Assembly: GCA_035529715.1 (NCBI GenBank) | Contig: DATKWF010000109.1 | Location: 1-17,798, forward strand | Reading direction: 5' to 3' | Length of the DNA stretch: 17,798 nt | DNA from: DATKWF01 sp035529715 | Lineage (GTDB): Bacteria; Chloroflexota; Dehalococcoidia; Dehalococcoidales; RBG-16-60-22 | In this document: one piece after another, positions 1 through 5,988 of the stretch | How the letters are laid out: the number at the start of each line of letters is the position of its first letter | Numbering within the stretch: the stretch's first letter is position 1 | Program-made: the position numbers and the translations under genes | Notes under the pieces: generated by a model | The model's input: the letters and a program-made list of their open reading frames with translations, nothing else | What the model was told of the DNA's origin: nothing | Databases searched by the model: none

Positions 1-96
1 GGTGGGCATAAACACCTGGAAGCCGATACCGCCCACGTTGATGATTGCCCACTCGCTCCCCAGCGACTCTACTTTTCCGTTAAGGCTGGATATCAT
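1..96 (-). CDS. ruvA: Holliday junction branch migration protein RuvA (N-terminal part, runs off the left edge)
   Basis: Only the first 32 codons are present. They read MISSLNGKVESLGSEW followed by AIINVGGIGFQV, the typical first beta strands of the RuvA OB-fold domain. RuvA is the junction-binding tetramer that loads the RuvB motor on Holliday junctions during recombinational repair. The ATG at 96-94 overlaps the ruvC stop codon as ATGA (96 to 93), indicating translational coupling with ruvC. The rest of the gene lies outside the window, so length and C-terminal domains cannot be judged. Identity rests on the N-terminal match plus the ruvC neighbour and is firm despite the short fragment. 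Confidence 0.9.
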   Translation of the reverse strand, partial: MISSLNGKVESLGSEWAIINVGGIGFQVFMPT

Positions 97-599
97 TGGC
101 TGTCTCCCTGGCTGGCGATTAGATTTTCAAGGTGCGTCTCGCGGAGGTGGCAGATGGCTACGGCGAGGGCATCGGCGGCATCATCCGGCTGGGGGACTTC
201 CGCCAGGCCGAGCTGGAGTTTGACCATCTCCTGCACCTGCTCCTTGCCGCTGGCGCCATAGTTGGCGACTCTCTGCTTTATCTGGGTGGGGGTGTACTCA
301 TAGGTGGGGATGCCTTTACCGGTGGCGGCGAGAAGGGCTACCGCCTGGGCTCTGCCGATTGCCAGTGCCGTCTGCACGTTCTTGGCGATAAAGGGCTGTT
401 CCACGGCGACGACGTCGGGCTGGTGTTGCGCGATGACTTTGAGAAGCTTGTCGTACAGGTAGCTCAGGCGCTCCCCGATAGGGAGGCGTCCCGGGCAGGC
501 CAAGGCGCCGTAATCAATCAGGGTTATTTCGTCATCCTGGCTCTCTATCACCCCGTAGCCCATGATTATTGTGCCCGGGTCAATGCCTAAAACTTTCAT
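93..599 (-). CDS. ruvC: Crossover junction endodeoxyribonuclease RuvC
   Basis: A 168-residue protein of normal RuvC length. RuvC is the dimeric resolvase that nicks Holliday junctions symmetrically, working with RuvAB. The RNase H-like active site is visible: Asp7 in the opening MKVLGIDPGT, Glu67 in VAVEQPF, and Asp140 and Asp143 in QPDDAADALAVA near the C-terminus, so all four metal-binding acidic residues are present. The ATG at 599 has only a weak upstream ribosome site, consistent with translation as part of a transcript from yebC, whose stop lies 42 bases upstream with no terminator between. The 3' end overlaps the ruvA start by 4 bases. The yebC-ruvC-ruvA order is a known bacterial arrangement; here ruvB is not attached but lies about 6 kb away. 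Confidence 0.97.
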   Translation of the reverse strand: MKVLGIDPGTIIMGYGVIESQDDEITLIDYGALACPGRLPIGERLSYLYDKLLKVIAQHQPDVVAVEQPFIAKNVQTALAIGRAQAVALLAATGKGIPTYEYTPTQIKQRVANYGASGKEQVQEMVKLQLGLAEVPQPDDAADALAVAICHLRETHLENLIASQGDSQ

Positions 600-641
600 C
601 TTAAAGTTGGTCGTATATAATGGCTAAAAGTTGACATAATG

Positions 642-1403
642 TTAACCTGAAACCTGCGACTGATATTTTTCCAGGATGGCGTCGGTGAAATCGGCGTTGC
701 TGGACACATTCTGTACCTCGTCCAGGTCCTCCAGTTTATCCAGCAGTTTCAATGCCTGTAAGGCTGGTTTTTCCTCGAGCTGGACTACGGTCTTTGGCAC
801 CATGGATAGCTCGGCGGAGTCGATGGTGATGTTTTGCTGTTCCAGCGTCGACCTGACCGTCTCCAGGTCCTCCGGTGTGGTGTAAATCTCCACGTAGTTG
901 CTCTCCACCTGGACGTCCTCGGCGCCGGCATCAATGGCGTTCAGGGCTAATTCGTCGGCATCCAGGTTGTCGGTCTTTACCCGTATAAGTCCCTTGGAGT
1001 CAAAAAGCCAGGCAACACACCCGTTTTCTCCCAGGCTGCCGCCGTGGCGGGAGAAGATATTTCTCACGTCCTGAATCGTGCGGTTGCGGTTGTCGGACAG
1101 GGCGTTCACCAGAATAGCGGTGCCGTTAGGCCCGTAGCCCTCAAGAACCAGCTCTGACAGAGTGACTCCCTCCAGGTCGCCGCTGCCCTTCTTGATTGAC
1201 CTTTCTATGTTGTCCAGCGGCATATTGTTGTCACGGGCTTTCTGTACTGCCAGGCGCAGTCGAAAATTCGCATCGGGCTTGTTGCCTCCCTCCCGCACCG
1301 CGATTATAATCTCACGGGTCAACTTGGTGAAAAGCTGGCCCCGCCTGGCATCGGTTACTCCCTTTTGGTGTTTGATTGACGACCATTTAGAATGACCTGA
1401 CAT
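642..1403 (-). CDS. yebC: YebC/PmpR-family (TACO1-like) regulatory/translation protein
   Basis: 253 residues, normal for the family. It starts with the hallmark MSGHSKWSSIKHQKG and continues with the conserved helical segment FTKLTREIIIAVREGG, then the GYGPNGTAI and NRNRTIQDVRNIFSRHGG motifs. Family members were first described as transcription regulators (PmpR); others act like mitochondrial TACO1, assisting translation of difficult sequences such as proline runs. Which applies here cannot be read from sequence. I chose the ATG at 1403 because AAGGAG lies 9 bases upstream (1418-1413); an in-frame GTG at 1412 would sit directly on that site. A sigma-70-like promoter lies at 1473-1445. It is probably the first gene of the yebC-ruvC-ruvA operon. 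Confidence 0.95.
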   Translation of the reverse strand: MSGHSKWSSIKHQKGVTDARRGQLFTKLTREIIIAVREGGNKPDANFRLRLAVQKARDNNMPLDNIERSIKKGSGDLEGVTLSELVLEGYGPNGTAILVNALSDNRNRTIQDVRNIFSRHGGSLGENGCVAWLFDSKGLIRVKTDNLDADELALNAIDAGAEDVQVESNYVEIYTTPEDLETVRSTLEQQNITIDSAELSMVPKTVVQLEEKPALQALKLLDKLEDLDEVQNVSSNADFTDAILEKYQSQVSG

Positions 1404-1444
1404 CTCTTGCACTCCTTGGGCAATAATCCGGCCCTGTTTTTTTC

Positions 1445-1473
1445 ATTCTAGCACTTCATTTTCCTACGGTCAA
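1445..1473 (-). promoter_or_regulatory. Predicted sigma-70 promoter of yebC-ruvCA
   Basis: Read on the minus strand: TTGACC at 1473-1468, a 17-base spacer and TAGAAT at 1450-1445, preceded by TGC as an extended -10. It lies about 40 bases upstream of the yebC ATG, with no competing motif between. The same TGC-TAGAAT -10 occurs upstream of the RimI-like gene. Confidence 0.75.
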
Positions 1474-1489
1474 AGACTGGATGGGCGAT

Positions 1490-1519
1490 TTGAATCTGCT
1501 GGCTATAAAGTGGTTTAAT
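1490..1519 (+). promoter_or_regulatory. Possible promoter for the 158-residue membrane protein
   Basis: TTGAAT at 1490-1495 and TTTAAT at 1514-1519 are separated by 18 bases, ending 35 bases before the ATG at 1555. The match is fair, not strong. It lies back to back with the yebC promoter. Confidence 0.4.
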
Positions 1520-1554
1520 AAGAATTAAAAGGCGCAGCATAAGGAGATATTTTT

Positions 1555-2031
1555 ATGGATTTGGGCGAGATTTTACAGAAATATATTATAGTTATCGTAA
1601 TGGTGCTTCTTCTGGCGTTCAATATCTTTATCAAGTCACGTCGGGGACAGGGACAACAGAAGACACCGCTGGGAGCAGTTGGGGCTTTACTGACTGAAGT
1701 AGATTATAATCATAAGCTGTTGGCGACCTTTAGTTACCATCGGCAGCTTAACAGGTTTCAGACAGCTAGCTGGGAACGGAATAAAGGCAAGCTTGATTTT
1801 CTACCCCACGGATTGCTGACTGTTTTAACCGATACTTTTAGGCTGGCGGCTGATTTCAACGAGAGGATAGATATGTCCAGGAAGCATAAGTCGGATAGCT
1901 ATATGGCTAGCATTGATGAGCGCAAGATGCAGCCGCTGCTGGAGAAGAGTCGGCAGGGGCTTGAAGAATGGTTCGAGGCAAACCGGCAGAACCCGGAGTA
2001 TTCTCCCAAACGTCGCGGTTTATTCGGTTAA
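1555..2031 (+). CDS. Hypothetical membrane-anchored protein, 158 residues
   Basis: I do not recognise this family. An AAGGAG site at 1541-1546 precedes the ATG at a suitable distance, so the start is good. The protein has one strong N-terminal hydrophobic segment (about residues 10-26, YIIVIVMVLLLAFNIFI) followed directly by basic residues (KSRRGQGQQK), which predicts an N-out anchor with a roughly 130-residue soluble part in the cytoplasm. That part is mostly helical and charged, with no cysteines or recognisable catalytic motif; it contains segments such as LLATFSYHRQLNRFQ and RQGLEEWFEANRQNPEYS and ends with the basic PKRRGLFG. It is divergent from yebC, and its stop codon overlaps that of the RimI-like gene. 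Ordinary codon use and a clean ribosome site argue that it is real; its function is unknown. Confidence 0.8.
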   Translation: MDLGEILQKYIIVIVMVLLLAFNIFIKSRRGQGQQKTPLGAVGALLTEVDYNHKLLATFSYHRQLNRFQTASWERNKGKLDFLPHGLLTVLTDTFRLAADFNERIDMSRKHKSDSYMASIDERKMQPLLEKSRQGLEEWFEANRQNPEYSPKRRGLFG

Positions 2032-2690
2032 AATATATTCCCTTTACTTCTGGCCAGCGGATTACTGGCTGTGCCGTATTTCTTGAAGTAGTCCTGCTTC
2101 AGCCGCTGGAAGTGTGTCCGGAATGAGGCTGAAGTTATACTTTCCGTGGTCATTATTAGACCGTCTTCCCGGTTGTCAGTATAGTAACTGCGGCGCATGC
2201 CTACCTGGGCAAAGCCGTATTTGGCATACAGGTTCTGGGCGGTGCTGTTGGAGGCACGTACCTCCAGGGTGATGATACTGGCTTTTAGTTCCTCAGCCAG
2301 CTCTATAATTGATATGAGTAGTAGCTCGCCAATCCCCTGGCGCTGATAGCTCTCCCGCACGGCAATGTTGGTGATGTGAGCTTCATCCGCCATAACCCAG
2401 ATGCCAGCGAAACCGGATACATATTCTCTCTCTGACGGGGGTAGTTTGTCGCCCGGAAATAGCACGGAGTTCAGCAACTGCTTCACTCTGGACACCACCC
2501 CGGTGGCCGCTTTCACTTCAGGCCCTTCAACCGTTTTGTCTTCATCACAGACTACAATGTACCGGGCCAGCTTATTTTGCAGTTCGTGCCGGTAATTGGG
2601 TGGCGGCAGCTGGGTGGGGAAGACTTCCCGGTCAATATCGTTGACTTGAGCAATATCTTCCTTGCGCATTGGTCTTACATAGTAAGGCAA
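2028..2690 (-). CDS. rimI: GNAT-family N-acetyltransferase, RimI-like
   Basis: 220 residues. The GNAT acetyl-CoA-binding core is clear: beta strand AHITNIAV, then the pyrophosphate loop QRQGIG (116-121), LEVRASNSTAQNLYAKYGF (142-160), and the RimI-type ending RRSYYTDNREDGLIM (166-180). RimI acetylates the N-terminal amine of ribosomal protein S18 in Escherichia coli, and relatives act on other proteins. This copy is longer than the roughly 150-residue E. coli enzyme: an extra segment at about 50-90 interrupts the early strands, and about 40 residues follow the core. The start is TTG at 2690, chosen because AGGAG lies 8 bases upstream (2703-2699); the next in-frame ATG (2669) would remove the first strand. 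It converges on the 158-residue gene with stop codons sharing TTAA. Substrate is uncertain. Confidence 0.85.
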   Translation of the reverse strand: MPYYVRPMRKEDIAQVNDIDREVFPTQLPPPNYRHELQNKLARYIVVCDEDKTVEGPEVKAATGVVSRVKQLLNSVLFPGDKLPPSEREYVSGFAGIWVMADEAHITNIAVRESYQRQGIGELLLISIIELAEELKASIITLEVRASNSTAQNLYAKYGFAQVGMRRSYYTDNREDGLIMTTESITSASFRTHFQRLKQDYFKKYGTASNPLARSKGNIF

Positions 2691-2749
2691 GGCTTTATCT
2701 CCTGAAGAAAATCTTAACTTGAGTCATCGTGGTAACGCTGTTTGTTCTA

Positions 2750-2778
2750 ATTCTAGCACAATGATTTAGACTGGGAAA
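2750..2778 (-). promoter_or_regulatory. Predicted extended -10 promoter of the rimI-like gene
   Basis: On the minus strand, TGC-TAGAAT (the -10 at 2755-2750) repeats the extended -10 seen before yebC. At a 17-base spacing the -35 position reads TTTCCC (2778-2773), which is weak. That hexamer is the complement of the GGGAAA belonging to the candidate ECF promoter on the other strand. Confidence 0.5.
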
Positions 2779-2803
2779 CTATCTTTTTACTACCTCGTTC
2801 GTT
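2773..2803 (+). promoter_or_regulatory. Candidate ECF-type (autoregulatory) promoter of the sigma factor gene
   Basis: GGGAAAC at 2773-2779 is followed after 16 bases by CGTT at 2796-2799, with another CGTT at 2800-2803. GAAAC, N16, CGT(A/C/T) is the general form of ECF sigma promoters in well-studied bacteria such as Bacillus subtilis sigma-W and sigma-M. The site lies 85 to 115 bases before the ECF sigma gene. A TATACT at 2803-2808 could alternatively serve as a sigma-70 -10, but no good -35 stands 17 bases before it. Confidence 0.5.
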
Positions 2804-2888
2804 ATACTATATGCACAGGGTAACGCCATAAGCGCTGGCTAGGCGCGGTGGCCAAATAAGTCGGCGTTTACTAGCAGGGAGTTGTCAG

Positions 2889-3422
2889 GTGCAAGATGAG
2901 GCGAGCCTCGTCCGGCGGGCGCAACAGCACGACCAGGCGGCTTTAACTCAAATATATGAGGAGAACTTCGATAAGATTTATCGTTATATAGTTCTCAAAA
3001 TAGGGGAAAAGACAGAGGCAGAGGATATGACACAGCAGGTCTTTCTCAACGCCCTCAAGAACATCTCTTCTTTCAAGTATAAGAAGGTACCTCTATCCTC
3101 CTGGCTGTTTCGTATTGCTCATAACCAGATAGTTGATTACCTGAGGAGGAAATCAAAACGCGCTACTGTCCCCCTCAATGAGTCGATGGCAAAGGCCGGT
3201 GGCGACCCGAAGCTGGAGGTGGAGCGGGATTTTGACATTGTGAGACTGGTTTCGGCAACAAAACAGTTGACCGGGGCACAGCGGGAGGTTATTTCCCTCC
3301 GTTTTGCTGCTGAGCTTTCGGTTCGCCAGGCAGCCAGGGTTATGAATAAAAGCGAGGGAGCGATAAAAGCATTGCAGCACAGCGCAATAGTGTCCCTGCG
3401 CAAAGTGTTATCAGCAGGATGA
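2889..3422 (+). CDS. RNA polymerase sigma-70 family factor, ECF subfamily
   Basis: 177 residues with the two-domain layout of an ECF sigma factor. Region 2 spans about 11-90, including EDMTQQVFLNALKNI and the promoter-melting/-10 recognition stretch SSWLFRIAHNQIVDYLRRKS. Region 4 spans about 115-172, with the helix-turn-helix LSVRQAARVMNKSEGAIKAL, which reads the -35. There is no region 1 or 3. The GTG at 2889 has AGGGAG 7 bases upstream (2876-2881). The next gene begins 4 bases after its stop, so the two are translationally coupled, the usual layout for an ECF factor and its membrane anti-sigma partner. The protein should direct RNA polymerase to a small envelope-related regulon; the inducing signal cannot be told from sequence. 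A possible self-controlled promoter lies upstream. Confidence 0.93.
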   Translation: MQDEASLVRRAQQHDQAALTQIYEENFDKIYRYIVLKIGEKTEAEDMTQQVFLNALKNISSFKYKKVPLSSWLFRIAHNQIVDYLRRKSKRATVPLNESMAKAGGDPKLEVERDFDIVRLVSATKQLTGAQREVISLRFAAELSVRQAARVMNKSEGAIKALQHSAIVSLRKVLSAG

Positions 3423-3426
3423 TGTG

Positions 3427-4422
3427 ATGAAGAGAAAAGAATTTGATAACATACTGAACGAATGCCTGGAACGGATACTCACTGAAGGTGAGACTGTAGA
3501 GCAGTGTCTGGCAAGTTATCCTGATTATGCCAGTGAGCTTGAGCCGCTACTCCAGACGGCTCTGTTTGCCAGAAAGGCGTCGGCAGTAAAGCCTCGCCCT
3601 GAGTTTAGGGATAGAGCCAGGTACCAGATGCGCGTGGCTCTTCAGGAGATGGAAACAAAGGGAGAGCGCCGCTCCTTTTTCTTCGGTTTACGGCCGCAGT
3701 GGGCAACGGTGGTGATTACTGTCCTTGTGCTCCTGCTGTCGAGCGGCGGTACTGCGGCGGCGGCGGGCAACAGCATGCCTGATGGTACTTTGTATCCGGT
3801 GAAGCTGGCAACGGAAAGGGTGCGCCTGGCGCTGACTCCCTCCGCCTTGGGCAAGGCAGAGCTATACGTTAAGCTTGTTGATAAGAGAGTGGACGAGATA
3901 ATCAAGATGGCAGAAAAGGGTAAGCCGGAGCAGGTGGAGCGGACTGCCGAGCGATTAAACAATTATCTGGTGATGGCGGCTAATCTGGCAGCTCCTCAGA
4001 ATGGAGAAGCTGGAGTGATGCTGTCACCGGCACCGAAGCCAGGTCCCCAGCGAATGATGGCGCCAGCGCCGACGGCGGTACCTGAAGAAGCGTCGGCACC
4101 GTTGGTGGTGGACGAAGCTCCGGAGAAAGAAGCCGGTGCAGTCATGGCGCCAGCGCCATCGGCAGCCGTAGAAGGGGCACCGGTAGCACCTGCAGAGGCA
4201 GAAGTTGCCCCGGAGAGTGTTAAGCCGGATAGGCGGGCTAAACTCAGACAGATTGTGGCTCGGCATGCTGTTGAGCATCCGGCGGCTCTCCGTGCTGTAT
4301 TGGAGAAGGTGCCGGAATCAGCCAGACCGGCACTGGCCCAGGTCATTGCCAAATCAGACACTGAATATGAGAAAGTCCTCTGGGCACTTAGAAGAGGCGG
4401 AAATAATAATAATAAAGATTAA
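3427..4422 (+). CDS. DUF5667-type single-pass membrane protein, candidate anti-sigma factor
   Basis: 331 residues from the ATG at 3427, which has AGGA 7 bases upstream; a GTG at 3424 is possible but closer to the site. Residues 1-90 form a cytoplasmic helical part (EFDNILNECLERILTEGE, then CLASYPDYASELEPLLQTAL) in the position expected for sigma binding. One membrane segment spans about 92-113. Outside lies a DUF5667-like region (about 114-190, MPDGTLYPVKLATERVRLAL and the helix KAELYVKLVDKRVDEII). A Pro/Ala-rich linker (about 191-265, with MAPAP twice) leads to a C-terminal helical segment (270-322) ending in GGNNNNKD. No zinc-binding anti-sigma motif is present. The anti-sigma role is inferred from gene order and topology; DUF5667 itself has no settled function. 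Confidence 0.8.
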   Translation: MKRKEFDNILNECLERILTEGETVEQCLASYPDYASELEPLLQTALFARKASAVKPRPEFRDRARYQMRVALQEMETKGERRSFFFGLRPQWATVVITVLVLLLSSGGTAAAAGNSMPDGTLYPVKLATERVRLALTPSALGKAELYVKLVDKRVDEIIKMAEKGKPEQVERTAERLNNYLVMAANLAAPQNGEAGVMLSPAPKPGPQRMMAPAPTAVPEEASAPLVVDEAPEKEAGAVMAPAPSAAVEGAPVAPAEAEVAPESVKPDRRAKLRQIVARHAVEHPAALRAVLEKVPESARPALAQVIAKSDTEYEKVLWALRRGGNNNNKD

Positions 4423-4485
4423 CCTCAGATACCTTCGGTCTTAGTCCAGATTATTAACTCTGGTACCATAATTTTAAAAATATCT

Positions 4486-4517
4486 AAAAGTCGCCACTAA
4501 CCAAGTGGCGACTTTTT
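4486..4517 (+). terminator. Intrinsic terminator after the sigma/DUF5667 pair
   Basis: Stem AAAAGTCGCCACT (4486-4498) pairs with AGTGGCGACTTTT (4504-4516) around a five-base loop AACCA; T residues run from 4513 to 4517. The 13-bp perfect stem and T tract make this a strong rho-independent terminator. Because the stem is flanked by A and T runs it could work in both directions. Confidence 0.9.
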
Positions 4518-4556
4518 CGTTATATAAGTGGTGAATAAATTTAAAAGGAGGTGAAC

Positions 4557-5327
4557 ATGAAGAAAAAGTGGATTTTAGCATCAAGTCTGGTATTGGTGTT
4601 AGCTGTCGTCGGGTTATCTGGCTGTGGTCAGGTTAGCCCTGTTTCAGGCACATCCCCCTCAGAGCTGAAGGTCAGCTTGAATAGCCAGCAGGAAGGCATC
4701 TGGGTCAGCGGCACGGGCAAGGTGTCGGCGGTTCCTGATGTTGCTGTTTTGAGGCTGGGCATCGAGGCTCAGGCAGCAAGTGTGGCTGAGGCTCAATCTC
4801 AGGCGGCTGGTGCTATGGAGGCAGTTATGACTGCCCTGACTGATGGTGGGGTGGACGAAAAGGATACTCAAACTCAGTATTACAACATTCACCGCGTTAC
4901 CCGATGGGATGAAAAGAATATGCAGGAGGTTGTGATTGGCTACCGGGTAACCAATATGGTGACTGCCAAGATAAGAGAAATGGACGAGATTGGCTCCATT
5001 ATTGATGCTGTAGCTGTGGCTGGTGGAAACCTTACCCGCATAGACGGCATCAGCTTTTCCGTGGATGACCCTTCTGCTTATTATGAGCAGGCGAGGGAGA
5101 AAGCAATGGCTGATGCCAGAGCTAAAGCCGGGCAGCTGGCTGAGCTGGCTGAGGTAAAATTGGGCAAGCCGGCTTATATCTCGGAAGGTGCTCTATATGC
5201 CCCGACCGTTTACCGCCAGGACTTTGCTGAGAAGGTTGCCGGAGCGCCGGCAATGGAGACGCCAATCGTTCCCGGTGAAATGGAGATAAGCCTTAATGTT
5301 CAGGTAGCCTATGCTATTCTGGACTGA
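4557..5327 (+). CDS. SIMPL-domain (DUF541) lipoprotein
   Basis: 256 residues from the ATG at 4557, five bases after AGGAGG (4546-4551); the in-frame GTG at 4551 overlaps that site and is rejected. The N-terminus is a lipoprotein signal: MKKKW, a hydrophobic run, then LSGC with the lipidated cysteine at position 23, so the mature protein should be membrane-anchored outside the cytoplasm. Residues about 49-255 form a SIMPL domain, opening with the typical VSGTGKVSAVPDVAVLRLGI and containing the tyrosine-rich DTQTQYYNIHRVTRW and ARAKAGQLAELAEVKLG. SIMPL proteins (for example BP26 and YggE) are periplasmic or surface proteins that form ring oligomers and are linked to oxidative or envelope stress; biochemical activity is unclear. 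A terminator separates it from the sigma pair; it is probably co-transcribed with the DUF2680 gene 40 bases downstream. Confidence 0.9.
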   Translation: MKKKWILASSLVLVLAVVGLSGCGQVSPVSGTSPSELKVSLNSQQEGIWVSGTGKVSAVPDVAVLRLGIEAQAASVAEAQSQAAGAMEAVMTALTDGGVDEKDTQTQYYNIHRVTRWDEKNMQEVVIGYRVTNMVTAKIREMDEIGSIIDAVAVAGGNLTRIDGISFSVDDPSAYYEQAREKAMADARAKAGQLAELAEVKLGKPAYISEGALYAPTVYRQDFAEKVAGAPAMETPIVPGEMEISLNVQVAYAILD

Positions 5328-5367
5328 TTAACCGATAAACTGAGATAGCGAAAGGAGGTGAAAAAGA

Positions 5368-5886
5368 ATGTCAAAGAAAATGAAAGTCCTCATATCAACG
5401 CTGGTGGCTGTACTCCTGCTGACCGTGGGTGGCACGGCGATAGCGATGGCGCAGGAGGAGGAAGAGCCCACTCCACAGGTTGAGGCAAATGGTCTTCTAG
5501 TCAGGGTTGCCGAAATTCTGGACATCCCCGAGGAAGACCTGTTAGCCGCTATTGACCAGGCACGACAGGAGATGAGGGGGGAAGCTTTTGACCAGGCGCT
5601 GGATAAAGCCGTGGAAGAAGGCCTGATGACTCAGGAAGAGGCTGATGAGATTAAGGAATGGTGGGAGCAGAAGCCCGAGGTTATGGACCGTGGTCTGTTT
5701 GGACGGGCCTTCCGTTTTATGGGTCCACGTTGTGAGGATATGCCGGGCAATCGACTGGGAGTACGTGCCCAGTTCGGTTCAGGACTATGCCAGGATGAGA
5801 TGCCGTGGCAGCAGATGAAGGGGCGTGCGTTTCGTGGCGCCCGTGGGGCATGGCAGCAGATGGGGTCACCCCAGCTGGCTGAATAA
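5368..5886 (+). CDS. Exported DUF2680-type protein with a Met/Arg/Gln-rich tail
   Basis: 172 residues; AAAGGAGGTG at 5351-5360 gives a strong start at 5368. A signal peptide is clear (MSKKMKVLIS, hydrophobic core, AIAMA before QEEEE at about residue 29). Residues about 40-103 match the DUF2680 pattern: LLVRVAEILDIPEEDLLAAI, then AVEEGLMTQEEADEIKEWW, a helical hairpin found in exported proteins of Firmicutes and Chloroflexota. The remaining 70 residues are rich in Gly, Arg, Gln, Met and Phe, repeat GRAFR (112-116, 152-156) and WQQM (147-150, 162-165), and hold two cysteines (122, 141). It is placed with the SIMPL lipoprotein, which suggests a shared envelope role; the molecular function is unknown. 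A terminator follows. Confidence 0.82.
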   Translation: MSKKMKVLISTLVAVLLLTVGGTAIAMAQEEEEPTPQVEANGLLVRVAEILDIPEEDLLAAIDQARQEMRGEAFDQALDKAVEEGLMTQEEADEIKEWWEQKPEVMDRGLFGRAFRFMGPRCEDMPGNRLGVRAQFGSGLCQDEMPWQQMKGRAFRGARGAWQQMGSPQLAE

Positions 5887-5912
5887 GTTAGCCGGTTTAT
5901 AAATAATAGGCA

Positions 5913-5940
5913 GGGAGCCTTGAAAAAGGCTCCCTCTTAT
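5913..5940 (+). terminator. Intrinsic terminator after the DUF2680 gene
   Basis: GGGAGCCTT (5913-5921) pairs with AAGGCTCCC (5926-5934) around a GAAA tetraloop, then TCTTATTTT. It lies 27 bases after the stop, between this gene and the convergent queH, and may also help end queH transcription. Confidence 0.88.
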
Positions 5941-5988
5941 TTTGTCCACATCCCCCTCCCCAACAGTCTGGCTTCGGTTTCCATTTGC

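Noticed and set aside
132..590. Open frame on the plus strand opposite ruvC
   Set aside because: It mirrors the real ruvC gene, has no ribosome site and its translation resembles no protein family.
631..640. TTGACATAAT between ruvC and yebC on the plus strand
   Set aside because: The -35-like and -10-like parts abut with no spacer, and no plus-strand gene follows.
2822..2868. Inverted arms AACGCC and GGCGTT in the leader of the sigma factor gene, considered as a riboswitch or thermosensor
   Set aside because: Six-base arms 35 bases apart are weak evidence, the ribosome site is not paired by them, and no known riboswitch pattern is visible.
3996..4361. Minus-strand open frame of 121 codons opposite the DUF5667 gene
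   Set aside because: Its Ala/Gly/Ser-rich translation is the complement of the Pro/Ala linker codons, and no start signal is present.
4446..4463. Hairpin CCAGA/TCTGG after the DUF5667 gene
   Set aside because: A five-base-pair stem with an eight-base loop and no T tract; the strong terminator 25 bases on explains the region.
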